A stretch of DNA of 41,338 bases from Ferrimicrobium sp. (lineage in GTDB: Bacteria > Actinomycetota > Acidimicrobiia > Acidimicrobiales > Acidimicrobiaceae): contig NZ_DAHXOI010000021.1 in NCBI RefSeq assembly GCF_027364955.1, forward strand, positions 1-41,338. The letters run 5' to 3'. Shown here piece after piece: positions 8,340-16,140 of this stretch; positions within the stretch are counted from its first letter, which is position 1, and each line of letters begins with the position of its first letter. The notes under the pieces were generated by a model, which saw only the letters and a program-made list of their open reading frames with translations, was not told the origin of the DNA and did not search any database. The translations under genes were made by a program, and so were the position numbers.

Positions 8340-9107
8340 ATGGGAACGAACCTAACCGACTTTCCGACGCTCAAACAGGAGTCATCGGTTCCTCCCTACC
8401 AACAGATCGAACTCCTGCTCCTTGAGGCTATCTCGAGCGGACAGCTTAAGGGCGGCGACCGTCTGCCAGCCGAGCGAGAGCTCGCCCTGCACTTTGGTGT
8501 CTCTCGCATGACGCTCAGGCATGCTCTGGTTCGCCTTGAGAACAGAGGCCTGGTTGTCAAGGTAATCGGCAGGAGCGGAGGAACTTTTGTTCAGGGTCCA
8601 AAGATCGCCTGCGATCTGAGTAGAATCGCTGGCTTCACCGAGCAGCTGAAAAACAATGGCCTGCGCCCTGGAGCTCGGGTGCTCGCTGCGGTGGAGCAGC
8701 CAGCCGACGACGAACTTGCGAAAACCCTTGAGATCGCCCCTAATACGGGCTGCTACCGCATCGATCGACTCCGCCTTGCGGATGAAAAGCCGGTGGCGAT
8801 CGAGCAGTCCTGGTTTCCAGCCGAGCGATTTCCGGGCCTTATCGAACACGACCTTCGCGGCTCGCTCTACCTTATTCTTGAAGAGACCTACGGTGAGCGG
8901 CCCACCCGTGCTCTCGAGACTCTTGAGTCGGTCCGCCTGAGCAGAGCCCAAGCGGAGCTGCTTGGACTGAGAGGTGCACAACCCGGGCTCCAGATCGAAC
9001 GGATCGCCTATTCGCTCGGTGGACGGGTTGTCGAGTATGCGCGTGATATCTTTCGAGGAGATCGTACGAAGGTCACACTCTGGAGTGGCTTGGACTCCAA
9101 CCTCTAA
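8340..9107 (+). CDS. GntR-family (HutC/UTRA) transcriptional regulator
   Basis: About 255 residues. The N-terminal winged helix includes P-P-Y-Q-Q-I-E, D-R-L-P-A-E-R-E-L-A and F-G-V-S-R-M-T-L-R-H-A-L, the classic GntR DNA-binding segment. A linker with G-G-T-F-V-Q-G leads to a UTRA effector domain, with I-A-G-F-T-E-Q-L and a late Y-A-R-D-I-F-R-G-D-R. The frame is open from a TTG at 8322. ATGs at 8334 and 8340 are both possible; a GATAAG/TAAGAT -10-like element immediately upstream suggests a leaderless message starting at 8340. It sits inside the amine locus whose three promoters bear HutC-type palindromes, so it is the probable local repressor responding to a pathway metabolite. Confidence 0.9.
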   Translation: MGTNLTDFPTLKQESSVPPYQQIELLLLEAISSGQLKGGDRLPAERELALHFGVSRMTLRHALVRLENRGLVVKVIGRSGGTFVQGPKIACDLSRIAGFTEQLKNNGLRPGARVLAAVEQPADDELAKTLEIAPNTGCYRIDRLRLADEKPVAIEQSWFPAERFPGLIEHDLRGSLYLILEETYGERPTRALETLESVRLSRAQAELLGLRGAQPGLQIERIAYSLGGRVVEYARDIFRGDRTKVTLWSGLDSNL

Positions 9108-9129
9108 GCAAGTGACTGGCTCATCCAGA

Positions 9130-9159
9130 ACTGGCTCTCTAGAGACTGGCTCTCTAGAG
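9130..9159. repeat. Two perfect 15-bp tandem repeats
   Basis: The unit ACTGGCTCTCTAGAG occurs twice in a row (9130-9144, 9145-9159), with a partial third copy ACTGGCTC near 9115. Each unit contains a TCTAGA palindrome. The repeat lies at the convergent 3' ends of the GntR and SDR genes and reaches into the last SDR codons. It could be an end-of-transcript structure or a slippage product. Confidence 0.7.
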
Positions 9160-9918
9160 AGGAGTGACGTAGGCTGCATGGACTCCACCATCCACAATAA
9201 AGGCCGTAGCGGTGATAAAGGATGCCTCGTCTGAGGCGAGGAAACAGACGGCGTTGGCGATCTCCTCGGGTTCGGCGAAGCGACCTGTGGGAACGTGAAT
9301 GAGACGACGAGCGGCGCGCTCTGGGTCTTTGGCAAAGAGTTCCTGGAGCAACGGTGTATTCACCGGTCCAGGACACAGCGAATTGACTCTGACTCCACTG
9401 CGAGCAAACTGTACACCCAGTTCTCTCGACATCGTGAGAACTCCACCCTTTGAGGCGGTATAGGAGATCTGGGAGGTCGCCGCACCGACAAGGGCCACGA
9501 AGGAGGCAGTGTTGATAACCGATCCTCCTCCATGCGCAAGCAGGGTCTCGATGCCATACTTCGAGCACAGGTAGACACTGGTGAGATTGACGTCCTGGAC
9601 ACGACGCCACGCTTGCAGATCCGTCTCAAGGATCGAGTCGTCCTCAGGAGGCGAGATCCCGGCGTTGTTAAAACATACATCCAACGTGCCAAAATGGGCG
9701 ACCGTTGTCTCGTACATCGCCTTCACCTCCTCCTCAGAGGTAACGTCGGCGCGAATGAAGAGACCGCCGATCTCCGACGCGATCGCGGCGCCCTTTTCCT
9801 CATCCAAGTCAACCACCACGACTTTGGCACCCTCAACAGCAAACTTTCGAGCGCTCGCCGCTCCAATTCCACTCGCCGCTCCGGTGATCACCGCGACCTT
9901 GTTCTCCAAACGTAACAT
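9154..9918 (-). CDS. Short-chain dehydrogenase/reductase (classical SDR)
   Basis: A 254-residue classical SDR. It has the cofactor motif T-G-A-A-S-G-I-G (residues 12-19), an acidic residue after beta-2 (V-V-D-L-D) suggesting NAD(H) preference, N-N-A-G near residue 87, catalytic Y-T-A-S-K near residues 152-156, and the C-terminal F-I-V-D-G-G. The ATG follows a strong purine-rich site (GAGAGGGGATAGGGAGAGA). It begins 7 bp after the aldehyde dehydrogenase stop, so the ligase, aldehyde dehydrogenase and SDR form one operon. It could oxidise the alcohol group of an amino-alcohol adduct to the aldehyde used by its neighbour; this is inferred from context. Confidence 0.9.
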   Translation of the reverse strand: MLRLENKVAVITGAASGIGAASARKFAVEGAKVVVVDLDEEKGAAIASEIGGLFIRADVTSEEEVKAMYETTVAHFGTLDVCFNNAGISPPEDDSILETDLQAWRRVQDVNLTSVYLCSKYGIETLLAHGGGSVINTASFVALVGAATSQISYTASKGGVLTMSRELGVQFARSGVRVNSLCPGPVNTPLLQELFAKDPERAARRLIHVPTGRFAEPEEIANAVCFLASDEASFITATAFIVDGGVHAAYVTPL

Positions 9919-9925
9919 TCTCTCC

Positions 9926-11299
9926 CTATCCCCTCTCTTCCTCGATAGCTATGAAGACATTTTTTAGCTCAGTGAAGGCATCCAGTGCATCTGGACCGAG
10001 CTCCCTTCCGATCCCTGATCCCTTAAACCCACCAAAGGGCGTCGAGTACCGTACTGACGAATTGGAGTTCACGGAGAGGTTCCCGCTGTCGAGCTGGCGA
10101 ACGACCCGAAACGCCCTTGACAGATCTCTCGTCCAGACGGATCCGGAGAGTCCATAGATCGAGTCGTTCGCGATTTGGAGCGCCTCAGCCTCACTGTCGA
10201 AGGGGACGATGGAGACGACCGGTCCAAAGATCTCCTCGCGACAAGAGGGTGCGGTGGTGTCAGCTCCCGAGAGAACGGTTGGAGCAAAGTAATAACCCTT
10301 CGCAGGGACGTTCGGCATCTGGTAAATAACCTCAGCATCGGCGACATACCCCTGCACGCGGGCGAGTTGCTCCGCCGAGATCAGCGGCCCCATCTGTGTG
10401 CGATCATCGAGCGGATCACCAACGACGATCGACGCGGTCGCCTCAAGAAAGATGGGCAGAAAATCGTCATAGATCGCTCGATCAACGAGCAATCTCGATC
10501 GCGCACAGCAATCCTGTCCGGCGTTGTCAAAGACGGCGAAGGGAGCCGCCTGGGCCGCAGCCTCCACGTCGGCGTCACCGAAGATGATATTGGCGCTTTT
10601 GCCGCCCAGTTCAAGCGTCACTCGCTTCATCTGATCGGCACAACCCGCCATGATCTGCTTGCCCACTCGCGTCGACCCCGTGAAGCAGACCTTCTTCACG
10701 AGCTCGTTGGTCACCAGCCGCCAACCTGCGCGATCCCCACGTCCCGGCGCTACCTGAAAAACACCTTCGGGGAATCCAACGGCTAGGGCCAGGCGCTCCA
10801 GGATGAGCGCGCTCAATGGAGTAGCCTCGGCCGGTTTGAGAACTACGGTATTGCCGGCGGCGAGTGCCGGGGCGAATCCCCACGAAGCGATCAGCATCGG
10901 GAAATTCCATGGCACGATCACGCCAACCACACCCAACGGCTCGCGAAACGTGACATCGATTCCTCCAGCGACCGGAATCTGGCGGCCAAAGTGTCGCTCT
11001 GGAAACCCAGCAAAATACTCGATCACATCCGCGACGCCGAGCGCCTCACCTCTGGCCGAGGTGATCGGGTGGCCAGCTGATCGCATCTCAGCCTCAGCCA
11101 GCTCCTCGCTGTGATCGCGAACCTCGCTCGCAAAAGCGAGCAGAAGCTGTCTCCGATCATGTGGTGTGATCGCCCGCCAGCTTGAATAACTATGGTGGGC
11201 TCGGTGGATGAGTTCATCAACCTCTTCGATATCAAGGAACTGCACCGTCGCGCAGACGCTCAAGTCGGCTGGGTTGATGATGTCCTGCGTGGTGCTCAT
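9926..11299 (-). CDS. NAD(P)+-dependent aldehyde dehydrogenase
   Basis: A 457-residue ALDH-superfamily enzyme, slightly shorter than the usual 480-500 because the N-terminus is trimmed. P-W-N-F-P is the cofactor-side motif, F-T-G-S-T-R-V-G the Rossmann turn, L-E-L-G-G-K-S carries the general-base Glu, and G-Q-D-C-C-A holds the catalytic Cys. F-G-G-F-K-G-S-G-I-G-R-E near the end completes the family pattern. The start ATG overlaps the ligase stop (ATGA), so translation is coupled. In gamma-glutamyl pathways such as Puu the ALDH (PuuC) oxidises the gamma-glutamyl aminoaldehyde; an equivalent role fits here. Confidence 0.92.
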   Translation of the reverse strand: MSTTQDIINPADLSVCATVQFLDIEEVDELIHRAHHSYSSWRAITPHDRRQLLLAFASEVRDHSEELAEAEMRSAGHPITSARGEALGVADVIEYFAGFPERHFGRQIPVAGGIDVTFREPLGVVGVIVPWNFPMLIASWGFAPALAAGNTVVLKPAEATPLSALILERLALAVGFPEGVFQVAPGRGDRAGWRLVTNELVKKVCFTGSTRVGKQIMAGCADQMKRVTLELGGKSANIIFGDADVEAAAQAAPFAVFDNAGQDCCARSRLLVDRAIYDDFLPIFLEATASIVVGDPLDDRTQMGPLISAEQLARVQGYVADAEVIYQMPNVPAKGYYFAPTVLSGADTTAPSCREEIFGPVVSIVPFDSEAEALQIANDSIYGLSGSVWTRDLSRAFRVVRQLDSGNLSVNSNSSVRYSTPFGGFKGSGIGRELGPDALDAFTELKNVFIAIEEERG

Positions 11300-12648
11300 A
11301 ATCTCTCAAAACTCCTCTGTAACTCCCAATCGGTCACCGCACGCCCGAATGCGTCGAGTTCGACCTGGGCCATGTTGGTGTAGTGCTCAACAACCGCATC
11401 GGAGAACGCCGAACGAGCAATGGTTGATCGTGCAAAGAGCTCCATCGCCTCACCAAGACTGGTGGGCATTCGCTCCACATCCGCCACATAGGCGTTCCCT
11501 TGCATCGGCGGATCGAGTTCAAGCTCGTTGTCGATTCCATAGAGTACTCCCGCCACCATCGCGCCGATAGCCAGATACGAGTTGACGTCCCCACCTGGCA
11601 CTCGATTCTCGACCCGCAGCGATTGACCATGACCAACGACACGGAGGGCGCAGGTCCGATTGTCCATTCCCCACGCGATCGCCGTTGGGGCGAAGGATCC
11701 CTCGACATAGCGCTTGTAGCTATTGATATTTGGTGCATAGAGCAGTGCAAAATCGCGCATCGTCGCCGACAAACCAGCGATGGCGTGTTCAAACAGAGCC
11801 GATGCCCCATGGATTCGTTTGCCATCATCACCTGCGAAGAGTGAACGACCCTCATCATCGGTGGCCGACAGATGGATGTGACACGAGTTGCCCTCACGCT
11901 CATTGAACTTGGCCATGAACGACAGACTCATCCCCTCCTGGGCAGCGATCTCCTTCGCACCCAACTTGTAGAGAGCATGTTCATCGGCTTTGGCAAGCGC
12001 CTCCGAATAACGGAAAGCGATCTCATGCTGGCCATAGTTGCACTCGCCCTTGACGGACTCCACCACCATGCCAGCAGCCTTCATCTGCCTCCGTATTCGA
12101 CCAAGAATCGGTTCGACTCGTGATGTCCCGAGTATCGAGTAGTCCACGTTGTATTGGTTTGCCGGGGTAAGACCATGATAGGACTGCGAACGGGCATCCT
12201 CAAAACTCTCCTGAAACAGGAGAAACTCAAGCTCGGTACCCACCTGCAGCAACAGACCATGTTCCTGCGCACGAGCCAACTGGGCTTTTAGGATGTTACG
12301 AGGACCCTCAACAACGCTCGACCCATCGATCCAGGATAGATCTGCATGACAGAACACCGTCTTGTCGATCCAATGAGTGGGAACGAGTGTGGAGAGATCA
12401 GGAGTGAGGACAAAGTCGCCGTACCCCTTTTCCCAGGAGGTGATCTGGTAACCAGGTACGGTATTCATATCCACATCGACACCCAGCAAATAGCTACACC
12501 CTTCGGTACCAGCCCGTATGGTCTCATCGAGAAAGAAGTCTGCGTCCAAACGTTTCCCCTGGAGGCGACCCTGCATGTCGGTGATAGCGACGACTACCGT
12601 ATCGATCTCGCCCAAATCGACGAGGCGTTTGAGATCCTCTAGGTGCAT
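11296..12648 (-). CDS. Glutamine-synthetase-like gamma-glutamyl-amine ligase
   Basis: A 450-residue glutamine synthetase fold protein. A short beta-grasp N-terminal part (to about residue 105) is followed by the catalytic barrel. Metal and substrate motifs include G-T-E-L-E-F, E-C-N-Y-G-Q-H-E-I, S-C-H-I-H-L-S, N-S-Y-K-R-Y-V-E-G-S-F-A-P and E-N-R-V-P-G-G-D. The sequence resembles the GlnA3/GlnA4/PuuA group that glutamylates polyamines or ethanolamine rather than ammonia, and the Tyr adenylylation loop of GlnA is not evident. The ATG has AAGGGAGAGGAC upstream. It leads an operon with ALDH and SDR and is preceded by a promoter with the shared operator. Ethanolamine, another amino alcohol or a primary amine is the likely acceptor. 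Confidence 0.87.
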   Translation of the reverse strand: MHLEDLKRLVDLGEIDTVVVAITDMQGRLQGKRLDADFFLDETIRAGTEGCSYLLGVDVDMNTVPGYQITSWEKGYGDFVLTPDLSTLVPTHWIDKTVFCHADLSWIDGSSVVEGPRNILKAQLARAQEHGLLLQVGTELEFLLFQESFEDARSQSYHGLTPANQYNVDYSILGTSRVEPILGRIRRQMKAAGMVVESVKGECNYGQHEIAFRYSEALAKADEHALYKLGAKEIAAQEGMSLSFMAKFNEREGNSCHIHLSATDDEGRSLFAGDDGKRIHGASALFEHAIAGLSATMRDFALLYAPNINSYKRYVEGSFAPTAIAWGMDNRTCALRVVGHGQSLRVENRVPGGDVNSYLAIGAMVAGVLYGIDNELELDPPMQGNAYVADVERMPTSLGEAMELFARSTIARSAFSDAVVEHYTNMAQVELDAFGRAVTDWELQRSFERL

Positions 12649-12773
12649 GTCCTCTCCCTTGTCACCATGACCACCTACTCGTTGGGTAGGGCGAAAGCGC
12701 TTGGAAGGAGCGAAACCCCCTTTTGTCCGTGAACGATGTACGCTTCGATGCTCACCGCCACCACCCCCTCTAA

Positions 12774-12817
12774 ATGATCTAGACCATAGATTACCCTGTC
12801 ACGCCTCTACTCGTCAA
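12774..12817 (-). promoter_or_regulatory. Promoter and GntR operator of the ligase operon
   Basis: On the minus strand TTGACG (12812-12817), an 18-bp spacer and TAATCT (12788-12793) form a sigma-70-type promoter. The palindrome ATGGTCTAGATCAT (12774-12787) follows directly and covers the predicted start site. It differs by one base from a perfect TGGTCTAGACCA. The arrangement repeats that at 7301-7340. About 125 nt of leader separate it from the ATG; I could not match the leader to a known riboswitch. Confidence 0.75.
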
Positions 12818-13603
12818 GCTGCAATATGAAATCATTGATACATTTGGGACCTGGATCATCACTTACTCAAGGCTCACCGTCAACCAGGGTCAAAAGAACG
12901 ATCCTGACTCGATCGACCAACATTGCGGCAGCGTCAAACCAAATGATCGTTCGGCCAGACGGTACTGCGGTTCGCGCCCACCTTCAATAGCGAACGACTC
13001 GACGTGTCAACGCAACTTCTCCGTCGAGGAGGCGTTCTCCACCTTCGTCAGGGTCCAGCGAACCCACAGCTCCAGCGCAGCACGATCCCTCGTATCATTC
13101 GGACTCCTTTACTGCTCTTGTTACCATTTCCCAACAAAGACGGCTCAGCAGAGGAGCCTCAGCAAAGGGGAGCTGTTTTGGCTACCTGAAGGACGCAGAT
13201 GGGAGTCGATGTCGATCACCATGGTAGGAACTCGTTCCTCGCTTGAGCATTGATGACGTTGACGAGCGGCCAACCCACCAAGACCGCTCTCCTTTCTCAC
13301 CCAGCTTTGACGCTGCGCGCTGACTATATCGCCTCGTTGCATCCACCACCATCGGTGGGTCGACACGACCACACCAAACCCATACAGCTTCGAGCAGCCC
13401 GTGACGCCAAATGGTTAGCGCTCTAACCAGTGGGCAGCACCCGACGACTGACGAACAGAGAGTCCTGTGACTCCACAGCACCTTGCAAGAGTCCCGAGCG
13501 GGCGGCTTCGTGATCGCCACAATTTTTCAGAGATAGCGCGAACTCGAAACATTGAGACCCCTAGGAGTTTGACGACACAGCATAGAGTCATCGACTCGTG
13601 CGG
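12818..13603. other. Long non-coding stretch before the scar zone
   Basis: I find no credible gene here. Minus-strand open frames at 13145-13372 and 13182-13520 lack recognisable domains and ribosome sites. The stretch probably consists of upstream DNA of the ligase operon and decayed sequence belonging to the disrupted toxin locus. Confidence 0.4.
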
Positions 13604-13794
13604 TTAGCGCAAGCGAAGTCGGTCCCTTTCAGGACATCGACGCTACGATCTGGCTGCGCTACGCACAGCAGTGATTGATCTTGAAGTGCTCTATCAGCAG
13701 ATTGACATCGTGGAAGTCTCCGACAGTTTGGTCAGGCGTGCCGGGGCCTTGGCCGAGATCCATTCCCTACGGGGTTGCGATGCTGTGCACTTAG
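13604..13794 (+). pseudogene. 5' part of a decayed vapC-like PIN-domain gene
   Basis: From 13632 the plus strand translates as G-H-R-R-Y-D-L-A-A-L-R-T-A-V, then V-E-V-S-D-S-L-V-R-R-A-G, then S-L-R-G-C-D-A-V-H-L. This is the middle and C-terminal half of a PIN/VapC ribonuclease, where (R-G-Y-D-A-V-H) carries a conserved acidic residue. A short L-A-Q-A-K piece in another frame at 13604-13618 suggests an upstream frameshift. The reading is cut at 13794 by the IS element. The partner half resumes at 15731. Confidence 0.7.
13790..13794. repeat. Left target-site duplication (CTTAG)
   Basis: CTTAG here is repeated at 15731-15735. Removing the DNA from 13795 to 15735 restores a PIN-domain reading D-A-V-H-L-A-A-G-E-M-L-G-G-Q-D-T across the junction. 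Confidence 0.75.
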
Positions 13795-13833
13795 GGCTGA
13801 CGCAAAAACAACTTCCCGTTTTTGGGGATCTGG

Positions 13834-15570
13834 TCACCTGGGGCTAATGGTGTAGTTGCGGTTGGGCTGAGTGTCGTGAGGACGGAGCGATAGATCCTTC
13901 ATCTCCTTGTCGCTGACCTTGACACCTGTTGGGTAGTTGATCTGGACAAGATGGGCGTCGACCCGGAGCCCGGTCTTGGTTCGGGTGGTGCTGATGTAGT
14001 TAAGGACGGTCTCGTAGTCGGTTAGCGGCCTACCCGCCCAGTTCTTGCTTATCTCACTGAATGCCCTATGTTCAATGGGGTTCCACCGCGAGGCGCCGCT
14101 CGGGTAGTGGCTAACAGTGACGGTGAGGCTATAGGGGTCGCAGACGCGGTGTTGAAGGCCATATTTCCAGGCTCTACATCGTGCACCGTTGCTGTGCCCC
14201 GGAGTCGGCCAATACGAGCAGCTCAGTGGCCTCCGGATAGCGACGGCGACCGTGGCAGACCCACCACCTGGCCAGGTTGTCGACAGCGAAGTCAGGAGTG
14301 TCGTGGGTTGCGCCAACCGAGACGCAGGCTTCATTCGCGTCGATGTCGTAGACACCGTAGGGCAGTGCGACGCCTGTGGCGTCAGAGAGAAAGTCGTGGT
14401 CGAGCACTGCTACGGGTTCCCTTACCCAGGTAGTCCCGGCGTTCTTGAACTCACCAACCAGTTCTCGGTGCTTGGCATCTATGCTCACAACTGGCAGTCC
14501 AGCTTGGCTAAAGTTCTCGCGCATGGCTGCGATGTAGGCGAACTGGACGTCGCGGCCAGGGTCCTTTTGGCGGTTGAGCTTCTTTGCGTTCACTCTGAGC
14601 CTATAGCCGAGTTCCTTCAAGAGCTTGGCGACGGTGTTGGGGCAGACCTCGATGCCACCAGAGGCGAGCTCGTCTGCGACCTTCTCGGTGGTACGCCTGG
14701 TCCACAAGATGCCACTCACCGGGTCGCCGGCGGTGTCATGTTTCATCAAAGTGTGGATCGCCTCGATTATCTCGGGGATGCTTTTTTTGCCGAAGGCCGC
14801 CCTCCACCGGCCCGTCGCACCCGCCCCGGAGAGATGTCACCAGAGAGCAGCTCTTGGCGACCCCGAGCTACGGCACCTGGGTCGATGCCCAGGAGTTCTG
14901 CGACCTGGGTGTCTCCACCATGTCCGACTTTCATAGCCTCAAGGCCAGCGTAAAGGCGCCGCTGTTGTTCGTCTAAGAGGCTAGAAAACCCTACGATCGC
15001 AGCTTTTAGCTCGTCTGGCACGACACGCAAGCCTGCACCGAGCCCAAGGGCTCCCGCCTTGGCATCGTAGATGGCCCGAGCCTGGAGCTGGGCCCTACGT
15101 GTGGGGACATCTGTGGATAGGTAGATAAAGCGCCCGGCGACCTTCTCCCGTGTGAGGCGTCCCTCTCGCACCAACAATACCAGGGCGTCCTTGGTGCCCA
15201 CCTGCAGTACAGCCTCGGCCTCTGTGACGTCATAGCCGGCCTCTGCGGCCCCCACGAGCTCTTCGAGTGTAGCGACGAGCGTGCCGAAACGGCTAAAGAA
15301 GACCTGACGGAATGACCACAGTCCAAGTGCGTCGAAGTGAGCGAGCTCGTCCAGGGTGTAGTAGCGCCCGCGGTGCGAATAACTCGTATGGTATCCGAGT
15401 CCAGCCAGTTTTCGGAACACCGTGACATCGGCAGCTGACCCGAGAGCCTCCTTCAACTCGTCCATGGTGGCGATCTTGCGTTGTTGCAAAAGGCGTCTCA
15501 GGTCGTCGGCGTGGTACCGCTCTGGCCTCATTCTGATAGAGTTCCGCTTCGCATAGCTGAACCCTTTCAT
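13834..15570 (-). pseudogene. ISAzo13-family DDE transposase with extra N-terminal DNA-binding domain, frame-disrupted
   Basis: Three frames together encode about 578 residues. The first (15570-14767) has an N-terminal helix-turn-helix-like domain of about 180 residues, then the ISAzo13 start: L-L-D-E-Q-Q-R-R-L-Y-A-G-L-E-A and R-R-A-G-G-G-R. At a run of seven A (14782-14788) the homology moves to the -1 frame (14766-14174), with W-T-R-R-T-T-E-K, V-V-S-I-D-A-K and V-L-A-D-S-G. At a GGGG run (14197-14200) it returns to the first frame, with S-H-Y-P-S-G-A-S-R-W-N-P-I-E-H-R. The DDE residues are the Asp of S-I-D-A-K, the Asp of L-A-D-S-G and the Glu of P-I-E-H-R. The A7 site could be a programmed -1 slip; the G run looks like a one-base insertion, so the gene is probably inactive unless that is a sequencing error. 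Confidence 0.8.
14782..14788 (-). promoter_or_regulatory. Candidate -1 ribosomal frameshift site (A7)
   Basis: In the first transposase frame the codons are GCA AAA AAA GCA, giving the classical heptamer A-AAA-AAA. A -1 slip continues as AGC ATC CCC GAG ATA, encoding S-I-P-E-I, exactly where the family sequence goes on. The zero frame stops five codons later (TAA at 14767-14769). Confidence 0.5.
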
Positions 15571-15730
15571 AACCTAACCATACTTGTCAATAACCACTCC
15601 AACATTACCCGCAAGAAACTCCCTGGTATACTGGGATTTCAATCATTTGCCGAGTTCAGCACCACTCCCAACGTTTCGATAATGATGATAGACATGCACT
15701 CAGTACCTGGAAGTTATTCTTGCGTCGACC

Positions 15731-15841
15731 CTTAGCTGCTGGGGAGATGCTCGGCGGACAAGACACGTTGTGTTCGTAGCTGGTGACGGGCAGTTGTACG
15801 AGGCAGCCAAGAGCCTCGGATTAGCCGCCGCCCGCACGTAA
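15731..15841 (+). pseudogene. 3' part of the vapC-like gene interrupted by the IS element
   Basis: After the right CTTAG copy, the plus strand continues L-A-A-G-E-M-L-G-G-Q-D-T. After a one-base frame change near 15768-15771 it reads V-F-V-A-G-D-G-Q-L-Y-E-A-A-K-S-L-G-L and ends in a TAA at 15839-15841. The F-V-A-G-D motif holds the last conserved Asp of PIN ribonucleases. The frame change shows that this toxin was inactive even apart from the insertion, or decayed after it. Confidence 0.7.
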
Positions 15842-16078
15842 AGTCAACAACTACTCGAAGCGATATGGCCTGGTTCATGATACTCCATCCGTCGTAAGAG
15901 TGAGAGTCTCCAGTTAACCCGGAGTGATCCGGTCTTGTGACTCAGCATTCGCTTTACCAGGCAAAGTTTTCTGGTGCCTCGCGAGTTGTTCGTGCTTGCT
16001 GGCTTACAAACTAGAACCTCAGGACGGTTTGGGGTGTTAGGCATGTCTTAGATAGTCAACCTCAAACTCATGTAACAA
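15842..16078. other. Non-coding spacer after the vapC remnant
   Basis: No supported gene. A minus-strand 66-codon frame at 15844-16044 has no recognisable motif. Confidence 0.35.
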
Positions 16079-16100
16079 TTTGGCGGACCTTTTCGCCAAA
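16079..16100 (-). terminator. Putative terminator of the antitoxin-PIN operon
   Basis: TTTGGCG (16079-16085) and CGCCAAA (16094-16100) form a perfect 7-bp stem with an 8-nt loop, about 40 bp after the toxin stop. On the minus strand it is followed by TTGTTA, a weak U-rich tail. Confidence 0.55.
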
Positions 16101-16140
16101 AGCGCTGGCAGTGATGGGTGGCGCAGAATGCATACCTGGG

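Larger units (their letters stand above)
13795..15730 (-). mobile_element. ISAzo13-like insertion sequence, 1936 bp
   Basis: Both ends can be read. The terminal inverted repeats are 13795-13816 and 15709-15730, with 18 of 22 positions matching; both ends share GG at the tip, then GACGCAA, AA and AACTTCC at equal spacing. They are bordered by direct copies of CTTAG. Inside, on the minus strand, is one transposase reading split by two frame changes. Its core matches the ISAzo13-type DDE transposases. The element has landed in a vapC-like gene. Confidence 0.88.

Noticed and set aside
8382-9335. Long minus-strand frame opposite the GntR gene
   Set aside because: It is the antisense shadow of a clear GntR/UTRA protein and has no recognisable domain or ribosome site.
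12649-12773. Possible riboswitch in the ligase leader (a GGACAAAAG stretch recalls guanidine-I elements)
   Set aside because: The other conserved parts of that class are not present, so the resemblance is too short.
13182-13520. 112-codon minus-strand frame in the scar zone
   Set aside because: No domain, odd composition and no start signal; it is likely chance in GC-rich DNA.
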